DNA of 36,981 bases from Candidatus Woesearchaeota archaeon (lineage in GTDB: Archaea > Nanobdellota > Nanobdellia > Woesearchaeales > UBA12501), in the NCBI GenBank assembly GCA_016180035.1, contig JACPCA010000030.1, positions 1 to 36,981 on the forward strand, in the 5' to 3' direction. Below are positions 17,162 to 26,967 of this stretch, piece after piece. The notes beneath the pieces are model-generated. The model did not search any database, had not been told where the DNA came from, and saw only the letters and a program-made list of their open reading frames with translations. Both the position numbers and the translations under genes were made by a program. Position 1 is the stretch's first letter. The number at the start of each line of letters is the position of its first letter.

Positions 17162-18052
17162 TTGAAAAGAGTTGCCGCCATGATACCACAACACGACCAT
17201 CAACGCTGGCATCAGGTGATCCTCCTCCTTATTGTTCTCTCCACACTCTTGGCAGCCGGCTGTGTGCTCAAGAAGGATAACCGTGCTGCATCCCCCCAGC
17301 TTCCCCCACCAGCAGTGCCAGGGGCAGAGCCTGCAGGGGTTGTTCCCGTGCCTGCAGTCCAGCCAGCGCCTTCAGCGCCGCTTATCCCCGCTCCAGAGCC
17401 GGCTGCAGCCCCTTCAACTCCACCTGTTCAGGCAGCTGCTGAACCAGTGATAGAGCCCTCGGCAGAGAATGTTGCGGTTCCAACCATGCAGGAGATGGAC
17501 AAGAAGGTCCAGACTATCATCACCAAAGCTAAAGAGAAAACAGGCCTTGGATATTCTTTTTATTACACCACCACAAACAACTGGGAATTGTGGCGGGACC
17601 AGTATTTTGTGAAAGACAATTTCATCAAGATCAAGCTGTACAGTGTCAACTTGTATGATCGGGAGAACTATTTTAATACGGTCTATCTCGACACGAGCCG
17701 GAAAACAGCAGTCGGGTATTGTGAAGATCCTTCCCGCTGCCTTGACATGAAGCGTGAATTTACGCTGGATTACACTACGTTCGTCATCCCGACGCCAAGA
17801 GACTGGATTGACGAGCTCACGTATGCCAAATGGGTTGGGGTGGAGCAGTTCGATGATCGGCTGTCCAATGTAATAGAGTACAAGCGCATCGGCGGCGACA
17901 CGGTCCGCGTATGGGTTGACAGCTATTCTGGTGTTCCTGTCCAGGTTCTTATCTATGGAGAGGATGTGGAAGACGTGAAGGAACGGTATGGCTACCGGGA
18001 CTTGACAGTAAGCATCAGCAGCAAGCAGGTCCGCCACGAGCCGATTTCTTGA
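17162..18052 (+). CDS. Predicted lipoprotein with Pro/Ala-rich linker, unknown
   Basis: Signal segment VILLLIVLSTLLAAGC lipobox, PAP-rich linker, then a globular domain. Start may be internal (MIPQHDHQ). Confidence 0.7.
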   Translation: MKRVAAMIPQHDHQRWHQVILLLIVLSTLLAAGCVLKKDNRAASPQLPPPAVPGAEPAGVVPVPAVQPAPSAPLIPAPEPAAAPSTPPVQAAAEPVIEPSAENVAVPTMQEMDKKVQTIITKAKEKTGLGYSFYYTTTNNWELWRDQYFVKDNFIKIKLYSVNLYDRENYFNTVYLDTSRKTAVGYCEDPSRCLDMKREFTLDYTTFVIPTPRDWIDELTYAKWVGVEQFDDRLSNVIEYKRIGGDTVRVWVDSYSGVPVQVLIYGEDVEDVKERYGYRDLTVSISSKQVRHEPIS

Positions 18053-18077
18053 AGATAGTGGTTGAATAGTGGTCTCC

Positions 18078-18128
18078 AACAAAAATCACGGCGGCGCCCC
18101 AGATCTGGACGACATTTTCTACAGGACA
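18078..18128 (-). repeat. Half-copy (relic) of element family A
   Basis: aaaaatcacggcggcgccccagatctggacgacattttctacag; its reverse complement matches the left half of the 2201/29705 copies. Confidence 0.8.
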
Positions 18129-18184
18129 GCATCCCACAACCTTTATATACGAGTAGCCCTTAAAAATCCGAAAAGAGGCGTGAC

Positions 18185-19183
18185 ATGGCTCATTCAAGAC
18201 GACCAGCAACTGCTACCCCTGCCATTCTTAAAGCCGGACTGGTTCTGATCATCCTTCTTATCGGGACAGTCATTACTCTCCGCTTGATCCAAGTCCCGTA
18301 CGATGTGACAGAGGCGTACGAAACAGTAGAGGAGTACCAGGCTGAAGAATCCTATGTCGCCAACGAAACGCAGCTGGTCCGTGTTCCAGTCGTGTCAGAA
18401 GAATTATACCTTGAGGAGAAAAACGTCCAGCTTGGATCACCCAGCGACCTTCTCGATCCGACAGCTTCATCATTCCCCGGCGGAAGCTCCTGCATTTTTG
18501 CGGACTTCAACTACACGGTTGAGTATATCCAGTCTACTCCCTTAGAGGAAAACAAGTATGACCCGGTGACAGAGATCGGATATAACGGCAAGGACAACAA
18601 GCTCCGGCAGGGCGTAGAGATATGCAACCAGGAACCGAAGCGGATGATAGGGAACTTCCGCATCTGCAAATGGGCTGGCGACAATCTTGATAACTGCATT
18701 GACCGGCTTCAGCTTCGCGTGAGGCCCCGGTCCTGTGAAAAGCGGGTTATAGCGTGGGTTACCATGTTTGACGAAGAAAAGCACATGACGTTGGAGCAGA
18801 TTCAGGTCTCCACGAAATTATTGTGCAAGGATTCATCAGGAGAATACTCTGCTGCGACGTATGACCCAACCACGTTGGACTCTGAAGCGCTTGAAGATCT
18901 CACCTCAGAAGAGCCGCCCCATATGCTGACAGGAAGCGGGACGTATCACCCTTCTGCATATCCGTACAGGGGTGTCTTGATTGATGACAGCGTGACGTCC
19001 GCAGTACAAAAGACGAAGGCAACACGCACGGTGACGACGTACCAGGATCAGGAGAAGCTGGTAGAAGTTGAAAAGACAAGGAGCGTTCCCCAGACGCGCG
19101 TCATCCAGCATCAGCGTGTCGTGACAAAGTACCGCAGCCTGTTTGATGACCTGCTGGCGGCGTATCTTCCTGAGTCGTCGTAA
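18185..19183 (+). CDS. Membrane-anchored extracytoplasmic protein, unknown
   Basis: N-terminal TM (AGLVLIILLIGTVITL) followed by a large polar domain; 332 aa. Confidence 0.65.
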   Translation: MAHSRRPATATPAILKAGLVLIILLIGTVITLRLIQVPYDVTEAYETVEEYQAEESYVANETQLVRVPVVSEELYLEEKNVQLGSPSDLLDPTASSFPGGSSCIFADFNYTVEYIQSTPLEENKYDPVTEIGYNGKDNKLRQGVEICNQEPKRMIGNFRICKWAGDNLDNCIDRLQLRVRPRSCEKRVIAWVTMFDEEKHMTLEQIQVSTKLLCKDSSGEYSAATYDPTTLDSEALEDLTSEEPPHMLTGSGTYHPSAYPYRGVLIDDSVTSAVQKTKATRTVTTYQDQEKLVEVEKTRSVPQTRVIQHQRVVTKYRSLFDDLLAAYLPESS

Positions 19184-19238
19184 CCACTTTTAAAGTTTTC
19201 TCAATCTTTATATAGAACATGGTTTCTTTGCCGGTGTT

Positions 19239-19796
19239 GTGGATATCATGAAAAGACAAACAGCGCTGGCATTGCTTGCATTCATAGCTGTTCTTCTCTT
19301 GCTTACCACCGGGTGCTTGTCGCTTATCGGGCGAGAGGATACGATCCAGAAGCCAAAATATGAGCTGACAAAGCATGACGTGTTCGCCAGAACAGGATGG
19401 ACGAGCTCTGATATTTCTGTGCTTGGCGTCGAGTTTGGCGATTCCATGAGCGAGGTCACGGAGAAGATAGGCATGCCAGACCTTCGGACAGACTATCCGA
19501 ACGGCGCTTCCAATTTTGAGTACCGGGAAAGCCTCACGCTGAATGACACCGGCCTCCTTATCCATTTTGACAATGATAGCGTGACGCTCTTCACGGTGCG
19601 CCCATCGATGAACCGGTTTTTGAAGGGCAGCACAAAAATCCAGCACTCAAAAGATGCCATTTTTAGAAGATTTGGCAACCCAGACAATACCACGCTGTTG
19701 AGCTATTTCACCATGTACTCCTACAACCATATCGGGCTTGATGTTCATGTTTCTGGGAAGAAAGAGATCGGGTTTAGCTTGAAGAAAGTGAAATAG
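19239..19796 (+). CDS. Predicted lipoprotein, unknown
   Basis: Signal plus lipobox LLLLTTGC; 185 aa; short spacing after the upstream membrane protein. Confidence 0.7.
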   Translation: MDIMKRQTALALLAFIAVLLLLTTGCLSLIGREDTIQKPKYELTKHDVFARTGWTSSDISVLGVEFGDSMSEVTEKIGMPDLRTDYPNGASNFEYRESLTLNDTGLLIHFDNDSVTLFTVRPSMNRFLKGSTKIQHSKDAIFRRFGNPDNTTLLSYFTMYSYNHIGLDVHVSGKKEIGFSLKKVK

Positions 19797-19837
19797 GCTG
19801 TTGGGCGTAAGCTTTTCCTCACGTTACAAGCACATCT

Positions 19838-20192
19838 GGCTCTGTCCCGAATCTCCAACTGGGCGGTGCTGCTGCCGAGCGTCGTGCCCAATAGTCTAAG
19901 CAGATGCTCGGATACTTGGGATACGAACGATTGGCAAATGCGAACAGAGCGCAGCAGCACCGCCCATTTCATACTAGAAAACCTAATTTTTAATAGTATT
20001 TGTTAGGTTTTCTGGTATATAACAGAGGGAAATCATATTAAAAACTAATGCCCTCCGTTATAGGAGGGGAATGGCACTGCTGCGCTTCGTCAGCACACAT
20101 AATCGGCCGTGATACCGAGTTTTTCATTCATTGGTGGGCAATGGATGACTACGCTAGGCAGCAGTGCCATTCCCGACATTCGGGACAGAGCC
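19838..20192. mobile_element. MITE-like element family B, copy 2 (355 bp, extended with extra hairpin modules)
   Basis: TIRs GGCTCTGTCCCGAAT/ATTCGGGACAGAGCC; perfect 9-bp direct repeats AGCACATCT (19829-19837, 20193-20201); internal stems GGGCGGTGCTGCTGC and GGGAATGGCACTGCTGC. Confidence 0.93.
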
Positions 20193-20242
20193 AGCACATC
20201 TCATTACTTTTTCAACTCAACAAATCTGGCAGCTATTATATC

Positions 20243-21397
20243 TTAAACATTTTCTGATAAAAATGTCTTCAAAGCCTTTAAATCTCTCTTTTCGGAATCA
20301 TAATAATATGCCTTAATACCTGCGGATTCAGCACTCTTTACTGCAGGGGGATTATGTTCAAAATAGATGACATCATCTTTACTAAACCAAAATTGTCGCA
20401 GCATAATTTTGAAGTACTTTGGCTCAGTTTTTTCTGGGTTATGCTTAAGCGTAAAAACTTCATAGGGCATTTTATCCAAACCAAACTTTATAATTTGCTC
20501 ATCATTTGCCCCAGTCAAAATTATTTTTCTATTTGGGAAAGCTTCAAGCAGATCATACATCTCTTTGAAAATCTTAAATTTACCTTTGTCTTCAATTACA
20601 AAAGTATCCACTGCATCAACCAAAATAACTTTTGCTTGCATTAACTTTAAAATCTCTTGATTAACAAACTTCACTTCGCTCTCATTGTGGCGATAATCAT
20701 GACTAATACATGGCATCATAACAAATTGTTTAGGCTGATTGGCGTTATCAAAGATTTCTTTTACATGTTTAGGCAGACAAAACTCATCCAATTCTCCTGC
20801 AGCGACAATTATAGGAACTTTAATTTTTTTCACGGCTCCCATAACATCATATTTCTCTCTATCTCTTACGTGAGAGAATGGAACTCGAAATTCCCTCTTA
20901 TCATCTTTGTTTTCAGGTAAATCCCTATAAGAAATGCTAACGCCTGTCCTTTCCCAGTCTTTATAGCGTTGCCCGGTCATAGTATGTTTGGAAGAAGGCA
21001 TAATTGCAACTACTAAAGAAATTCTGCGGTCTCGTGCAGCATAAATTATTGAAAGCTGCCCACCTCTACTATGACCGCCGAGCAACACATACTCATATCT
21101 TTTACGGTTAAGCATGAATTCAAGCACATTCTTTATATCTTCAATATATTGCGAGTTAGTATAATCGGAGATAGTTCCCTCGCTTTCCCATGTTCCCGTT
21201 GGATCAAACCTAACGACAGTATACCTGATATTGTTTAAAACTTCAGCCAAACCAACCAAGTGTTGGTAGTCTTTAGAATCTAAATATCCAGGGCATAGGA
21301 TAGCAAGCTTTTGGGATTCGCTTTTAGGATAATGAATTACTGCTGAAAGCTTTCCTTTTGATGATAGTATTTTTGTTCTTACTATTTTTTGGCTCAT
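20243..21397 (-). CDS. Alpha/beta-hydrolase fused to a C-terminal HAD-like domain
   Basis: GGHSRGGQ nucleophile elbow, VAAGELDEFC, ISHDYRH. The C-terminal VILVDAVDTFV / IILTGAND / LKHNPEKTEP / YFEHNPPAVKSAESAGIKAYYYD matches HAD motif order. Confidence 0.75.
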   Translation of the reverse strand: MSQKIVRTKILSSKGKLSAVIHYPKSESQKLAILCPGYLDSKDYQHLVGLAEVLNNIRYTVVRFDPTGTWESEGTISDYTNSQYIEDIKNVLEFMLNRKRYEYVLLGGHSRGGQLSIIYAARDRRISLVVAIMPSSKHTMTGQRYKDWERTGVSISYRDLPENKDDKREFRVPFSHVRDREKYDVMGAVKKIKVPIIVAAGELDEFCLPKHVKEIFDNANQPKQFVMMPCISHDYRHNESEVKFVNQEILKLMQAKVILVDAVDTFVIEDKGKFKIFKEMYDLLEAFPNRKIILTGANDEQIIKFGLDKMPYEVFTLKHNPEKTEPKYFKIMLRQFWFSKDDVIYFEHNPPAVKSAESAGIKAYYYDSEKRDLKALKTFLSENV

Positions 21398-22479
21398 GTT
21401 GACTTACCCTGCGTGTTTTGTCTTAATCTAATGTTTGCCTTTTTATTTTTACCAGTTTCTGACAGCTCTTTCTCCAATTCATCAATCGTCGGCAAGCTTG
21501 TCTTTAATTTTTCTGGAATAGCACGAACGATTTTATATTCAGAAACACCCATAGGCTTACTCATATCTTTGAGAGCATACTCCGCTATAACTTTATCCTT
21601 GCTTTTACACAAAACAATCCCTATTGATGGCTTATCGCCTTCCTGTTTCAATGTCTTATCAACAGCAGAAAGATAAAAGTTCAACTTTCCTGCGTATTCT
21701 GGTTTAAACTCTCCTGTTTTCAGTTCAATAATCACAAAACAGCGTAGTCTTAAATGGTAAAACAGCAGATCAATATAGTAATCCTTGCTTGATATTTCAA
21801 GCGGATACTGACTTCCTACAAACGAAAAACCAGCACCTAATTCCAGCAAAAATTTCGTGATATGTTTTGTCAATTCCTTCTCGATTTCTCGTTCCTGTGC
21901 TTCTTCACACAGAGAAAGAAAATCAAAAATATAAGGATCTTTCAGCGTTTGGCGTGCTAAATCTGATTGAGGTGATGGTAAGGTAGCCTCAAAATTATGC
22001 AAAACTTTACTTTTTCTTTGATATAACCCACTTTCGATTTGGTGAATTAAGACATTTCTTGACCAATTATTTCTAATGGTCTCATTGATATAGAAAATAG
22101 CTTCTTGAGGGTCTTTTATCTTATTGACAATAACCATATTATGGCCCCATGGCAATTGTCTAACAAGTTGTTGGACTTTTTCATCCATGGTCGAATAGTA
22201 GAGATGCCATTGACGGACATTGAAGATATTGGCTCTGGAGAACCCTTTCATATTCGGAAATTCTCGTCTCAAATCACCAGCAAGCATATCTACAACGGAA
22301 TCTCCCCATCTCCCTTTTGCTTGTCTTTCGGCAATCATTTTACCAACATCCCAATACAAGCCAATAAGCTCTTTATTGACAGAAATCGCTGCCTTTATCT
22401 GAGCAGACCGGACTCTAACTTTAATCTCGTGGAGCAGTTGAAGATACTCTTTATTTCTGGCTAAAAGCATAGGTAACAC
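21394..22479 (-). CDS. DUF1016/YhcG-family PDDEXK nuclease
   Basis: GLYWDVGKMIAERQ, QLPWGHNMVIVNKI, YYIDLLFYHLRLRCFVIIELKTGEFKPEYAGKLNFYLSAVD. Confidence 0.9.
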   Translation of the reverse strand: MLPMLLARNKEYLQLLHEIKVRVRSAQIKAAISVNKELIGLYWDVGKMIAERQAKGRWGDSVVDMLAGDLRREFPNMKGFSRANIFNVRQWHLYYSTMDEKVQQLVRQLPWGHNMVIVNKIKDPQEAIFYINETIRNNWSRNVLIHQIESGLYQRKSKVLHNFEATLPSPQSDLARQTLKDPYIFDFLSLCEEAQEREIEKELTKHITKFLLELGAGFSFVGSQYPLEISSKDYYIDLLFYHLRLRCFVIIELKTGEFKPEYAGKLNFYLSAVDKTLKQEGDKPSIGIVLCKSKDKVIAEYALKDMSKPMGVSEYKIVRAIPEKLKTSLPTIDELEKELSETGKNKKANIRLRQNTQGKST

Positions 22480-22676
22480 CTTCTTAACTTACACATACCC
22501 CTCTCTTTTAAAAATATTACTCCCAGATTCCTCGTAATTTTGAGACCAAGTGCCAGCCAAATTTCCAGTGAGGAAAAGACTTGCTTCGCACCCCGCTGCG
22601 CTCTCCTCCTTTCAGTTGTCAGGAGGCCTAACAGCAACGTTGTAATAGCGCATGACAGAAAGAGCAGTTCTCCGTA

Positions 22677-25292
22677 TCACAACTTCTCTCTTGGCTTCGT
22701 GATCGCCACTGGCGCAGAGCCGCCGTGCCAGGTGAAGCGCGGCCTGACTTGGATGGAATACAGCCGCTCGTTCGTGTCGTCAAACAGCACAGCAGCCCCT
22801 TTCAGGCGGGGAAGCCCGTCAATGTGGGTGGTGAGGCCTTCCCGCATATAGCTCTGCATGAGCATGCCGAGCGCGTCAACGTCTAACTTTGCCGTGACAC
22901 GATGGCTCAGGACCGTGTCGCTCTGCGTCATGACATCCGTGTGTATCTTTCCCGGCTGCTGGGAAGCAAGGATAAGAGAGATGCCCGGCTGCCTGCCTTC
23001 TCTCATGATCGTGATCAGCGGCTGAGTCGCTGGGTTTTTTCCTTCATTGGGCAGGAACTCGTGCGCTTCGTCAAGCACAAGCCAGACGAGAGGCATGGGA
23101 AGCTTTTTTTGTTTTCCCTCATCGCTGAAGTAGTGGATGGCCGCATGGACTTCATCGTATTCTTCTTTCTTCCTGGCAGACATGCGCTGGATGAACAACG
23201 CCTTGGAGATGATGCCGACAATGACGTGCTTGATCTTCCAGCCGTTGGGCATGGTGGCGTAGCAGCTGACATCGAGAACGCTGACCTGCCCCGCAGCAGC
23301 AAGCTGGCCGAGAGGAGTTCCTTCTCCATGATCAGCAAACACGCCCCAGGTCTTGGCGCTGAGAAACCTGTTCTCGACAGCATCTTTGGTAGCCTGGTCC
23401 GTTTTCATATCTTTTTGGGCTTCCTTGATGATGTCGCTGATGCTGAATGGTTTTCCTTCAGACTTCAGCTGATAGATGACCCGCTCAAGCAGGACGCCCA
23501 TCGGATGATTCGGAGAGATGTCAAACGTCAGCTGCCAGTCTTCAGGATCGAGGTCTGACGGATTGATGGAGAACGGGAAATCTGTCGGTATGCCTTCATC
23601 CTTATACTTCTGGTGGTACATGACTGGCGTGAATATTCTGACGTTGAGGGCCTTTGGCTTAAAGCCCCATGCTTTCAGGCTGTCCTCGTCTTCCTTGTTG
23701 GGATACTTCATCGTCCAGTAGATGCCCATCGTGTCAAGGAGGATGAACGAAAGATTGTCCCGGATTTCTGGAGAGATGTCTGTCATGCCTTCGGCGATGG
23801 CGCCCATGGAGTAAGAGTTATGGACGAGAATGTCATTTGCAACAAAATTATGGTGATTCGGGACCGTGATGTCATAAACAAGGAAGTCACCATCCAGCTC
23901 TTTTATTTGTACAATCTCATCCCAGTAGATGTCCGAGGATGCGAGCATCTGAAGCTGTTCCTGCCCATCAAGCGTTGCTATCTGGAGAAGCTTCTGCCGC
24001 GACGGGGCATAGGCTATGCTTGAGCGTAATGCTTTGGGAGTTGAGTATCCCATCTTTCGCCCAATCTCCGCCCAGTTTGAAGGGCGATAGGTGTCCCATA
24101 TCTCCTGCGGGATGGTGTCTTTGTTAGGATTTCGGCGGATAGATATCCCTTCTCGAAGAGATCGTGCCTGCCGTTCTTCTTTTTTGCCAAAAAATCCTAT
24201 ATTTTGTAAAAAGCGCGATACATTCTCCGAGTCTATTTCTATCTCGTAATGGGTAAACTGCTTCCAGTGCTTTTCTCTCACCCTGCTCACTATTTCAAAC
24301 CGCAGGAGCAGATGCTGAACCTGCTTGATCATTTCGGCTGACGCTGAAGCGTAGGATACCTGCCAGTAAGAATCTCGGCAGTAGATTGATCCGTCGCAAC
24401 TGAAGAGGCGATTAAGGAAGAGAGCGAGTTTTGCTTTTGGCAGCTTGAAAACAAGGCCCGGTATAAATTTTTCCTTCGATAATTTCCAGTACAAGTGAAT
24501 GTCATCAAACCATTTCCTGATGGACCGCCGCGTGTCTTCAAAAATTGGCCCGCTGCAGAATTGGCCAAGAATGTTTCTCTTTGATGGTATCTTAATCTTT
24601 CTTTTTTGGACGAGATTAACAACCCTAAAACAGCCAGGCTTTGAATGCTGCTTCACTTCCAGCTGGGCATCAAATGATCTGACGGCATTTTTAAAGTCAT
24701 CAATGATCTGTTCATCCATGTTTGAGAAGAGAACAAACTTGTTGGACAGGTGGCCTTCTGCGAGAAGATATGCTAATAATTTTACCTTATCCTCACTCAG
24801 GTCTTCTTCCCCAAAAATAGGGATCACTCTGGGGGTAGCAATTCTGGACCCAACAGGCAATTCCTGTACCGGCTTCCAGCCATTAACCGTTAGAAGAGGA
24901 TGCTCTGGTGTGAGCTTCAGTTCTTTCCCTGTTCTTAGATAGATATGGAAAAGCTTGGGGGCATGGCGCTGGTAGAACCCTTCTTTTCTTGCAATGTTTA
25001 GTTTTAGAGAGGTGTCAAGAGCGAGGATGTCATGATCATCAGGGTATAACTCTCTTATTGGCTTTATGGAACCATCATGGAGGGTGATAAGCGTATCCCC
25101 CTCCAAGCATTTCCCACTGCCTCTTTTGCCGCACACGAAGATGACGTGCGATGATGCGATGTCTAAATACACCGGGCTTGCAAGGCTGGTCTGCCTTCCC
25201 ATCGTGACGTACTGCTTGCCAAGAAGGATGGTGCCGGCAGTGCCATACTTTTGCTTGTCTGCTTCTGATCTGCCGATGACGATGTCGTACAT
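22677..25292 (-). CDS. HerA-like P-loop ATPase containing an intein
   Basis: Walker A IFVCGKRGSGK interrupted by intein; VWLVLDEAHEFLP Walker B; IMREGRQPGISLILASQQP. Confidence 0.92.
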   Translation of the reverse strand: MYDIVIGRSEADKQKYGTAGTILLGKQYVTMGRQTSLASPVYLDIASSHVIFVCGKRGSGKCLEGDTLITLHDGSIKPIRELYPDDHDILALDTSLKLNIARKEGFYQRHAPKLFHIYLRTGKELKLTPEHPLLTVNGWKPVQELPVGSRIATPRVIPIFGEEDLSEDKVKLLAYLLAEGHLSNKFVLFSNMDEQIIDDFKNAVRSFDAQLEVKQHSKPGCFRVVNLVQKRKIKIPSKRNILGQFCSGPIFEDTRRSIRKWFDDIHLYWKLSKEKFIPGLVFKLPKAKLALFLNRLFSCDGSIYCRDSYWQVSYASASAEMIKQVQHLLLRFEIVSRVREKHWKQFTHYEIEIDSENVSRFLQNIGFFGKKEERQARSLREGISIRRNPNKDTIPQEIWDTYRPSNWAEIGRKMGYSTPKALRSSIAYAPSRQKLLQIATLDGQEQLQMLASSDIYWDEIVQIKELDGDFLVYDITVPNHHNFVANDILVHNSYSMGAIAEGMTDISPEIRDNLSFILLDTMGIYWTMKYPNKEDEDSLKAWGFKPKALNVRIFTPVMYHQKYKDEGIPTDFPFSINPSDLDPEDWQLTFDISPNHPMGVLLERVIYQLKSEGKPFSISDIIKEAQKDMKTDQATKDAVENRFLSAKTWGVFADHGEGTPLGQLAAAGQVSVLDVSCYATMPNGWKIKHVIVGIISKALFIQRMSARKKEEYDEVHAAIHYFSDEGKQKKLPMPLVWLVLDEAHEFLPNEGKNPATQPLITIMREGRQPGISLILASQQPGKIHTDVMTQSDTVLSHRVTAKLDVDALGMLMQSYMREGLTTHIDGLPRLKGAAVLFDDTNERLYSIQVRPRFTWHGGSAPVAITKPREKL
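23817..25109 (-). other. Intein (431 aa) with LAGLIDADG homing endonuclease domain
   Basis: Starts CLEGDTLITLHDGS, ends NHHNFVANDILVHN followed by S; block B TPEHPLLTVNG; LAGLIDADG motifs LLAYLLAEGHL and LFLNRLFSCDGSI. Confidence 0.93.
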
Positions 25293-25464
25293 CCCTCTTT
25301 ATGTCCAGAGAGCGAATATAAAGGTTTATCACTATTCTTCGGTAGTTAGCCACAAATGTGGTTTCGTGAGAGGGGGTGATAGCCGGAGGGTGATGTCCCA
25401 TGGTTGTTTCAAAAATAGTAATCATTTTATAATCATCTCTTCATTTCTTTGATAGAGGTGACTA

Positions 25465-26463
25465 TTGTTGGAAACTCTTGACATCCTCCTGCTGGCCGGG
25501 CGCTTTGCAGGCGCCATTGCCTTTCTTGCTCTTGCTATTGCTATCTGGCGCTCTTCATTTCGGACAAAGATAGGATTATGGATGTTTCACCGGTTTCATC
25601 ACCATCATCGGATACCAGCCAAAGAGGCAGCTGTTGTCACGATTGCCTGCCTGGCCATCGCCGTCCTTCTTTTCCCTCTCCCGCTTCAACCAGAAAAGAT
25701 AGAGATCAAATGCAGCTTGCCATACACCGTCCTTAATACGGCCTGCTGTTTAGACATGAACAACGACAGCGAGTGTGACACGCCTGAAGAACTGCAGCCT
25801 CCCGCGCCAGAATGTGACGTGGCCAACGTCAGTACCGTTGCTGTCGAAACAATCAAGCCAGAGAGGGCCAAAGCCATGCTCTATCGCGCAGCGTCCATCA
25901 TTGACGGCGACACCTTCGAACTGACGGATGGAGACAAGATCCGCCTGCTCTGCATTGATGCGCCAGAACGGGGGGAATTATTTTATGAAGAATCAAAAAT
26001 GGCGCTTGCCCGCCTCGTCCTAAACAAGGATATTATCCTCACGAACGGAACTACAGACAGGGATCGCTATGGCCGGCTGCTGAGGTATGTGTACGTTCAA
26101 GACAGGTTTGTCAATACCGCGCTTGTTGATGATGGATACGCAGCAGCATACCGCCCCTCCTCCTCTGCGGATGACGATCCGACTTGTGTCGGCTTCCGGG
26201 AATCAGAACAGATCGCAAGGATGAAACGGTTCGGCATGTGGGGCAAGCTGGACCAGCCAGATAATAATCAGTCTGAGTCTATTGTTGTACCCCCCTCGCC
26301 GCCGTACGATTGCACGTCCAATAGGTATGATTGCGACGACTTTACCAGCCGCGACGAGGCACAGGATGCGTATGAGGCCTGCGGCGGTGTGGAGAACGAC
26401 ATCCATTATCTCGATCAGGACCGGGACGGCCAGGCGTGTGAAGGAAGGGCGGTGATTGAGTAG
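25465..26463 (+). CDS. Membrane-anchored staphylococcal-type nuclease with C-terminal Excalibur-like domain
   Basis: SIIDGDTFELTDGDKIRLLCIDAPERG ... TDRDRYGRLLRYVYV (SNase); YDCDDFTSRDEAQDAYEACGG...HYLDQDRDGQACE (Excalibur). TTG start and TM inferred. Confidence 0.9.
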   Translation: MLETLDILLLAGRFAGAIAFLALAIAIWRSSFRTKIGLWMFHRFHHHHRIPAKEAAVVTIACLAIAVLLFPLPLQPEKIEIKCSLPYTVLNTACCLDMNNDSECDTPEELQPPAPECDVANVSTVAVETIKPERAKAMLYRAASIIDGDTFELTDGDKIRLLCIDAPERGELFYEESKMALARLVLNKDIILTNGTTDRDRYGRLLRYVYVQDRFVNTALVDDGYAAAYRPSSSADDDPTCVGFRESEQIARMKRFGMWGKLDQPDNNQSESIVVPPSPPYDCTSNRYDCDDFTSRDEAQDAYEACGGVENDIHYLDQDRDGQACEGRAVIE

Positions 26464-26494
26464 GCTCTGTCTGAAAGAATAGGGCCTGGACGCA

Positions 26495-26699
26495 GGCTTT
26501 GTAGAAAATCTCTCTCGTTTTTACTCGTCAAATCGCTGTTTTTGACTAAAAAAACAAGATTTGGGGGCGCCGCCGTGATTTTCCCTGAAAATTCTCTTTT
26601 ATCTCCCACCTCGCCCGGGCAGGGTGGGAGATAAAAGAGACCATAACTGCGTTATGACACGGCGGCGCCCAAGATAGATATCACCTTTTCTACAGAGCC
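26495..26699. mobile_element. MITE-like element family A, copy 2 (205 bp, reverse orientation)
   Basis: TIRs GGCTTTGTAGAAAAT/TTTTCTACAGAGCC with the same internal stems; flanked by CTGGACGCA/CTGGACGTC (7/9). Confidence 0.88.
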
Positions 26700-26708
26700 C
26701 TGGACGTC

Positions 26709-26967
26709 GGCTCTGTCCTAAATCTCGATTAAAGGTGGTGCTATTGCCGAGCGCCGTGCATGATATCCTAAGCAGATGTCCGGATACTCGGAATACGAGC
26801 GATTGGCACGCTCGAACAGAGCGCAATAGCACCACCTTTAACGGAGGCACTGCCGCGCTCCGTTCGCATAAATACTCTGCGTAATCGCAACGAGTCTTCA
26901 GGTATCGCCAGATAGTCTAAGACTACGTTAGGCGGCAGTGCCTCCGAAAAAGATTTAGGACAGAGCC
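26709..26967. mobile_element. MITE-like element family B, copy 3 (259 bp)
   Basis: TIRs GGCTCTGTCCTAAATCT/AGATTTAGGACAGAGCC; perfect 9-bp direct repeats CTGGACGTC (26700-26708, 26968-26976); 19-bp stem TTAAAGGTGGTGCTATTGC/GCAATAGCACCACCTTTAA and 14-bp stem GGAGGCACTGCCGC. Confidence 0.94.

Noticed and set aside
26843-26945. GTTAGGC next to a long stem suggested an integron attC site
   Set aside because: The opposite end reads GCCGCGCTCCG, not GCCTAAC, so R'/R'' boxes do not pair. There is no integrase and no cassette array, and the module is explained by family B structure.
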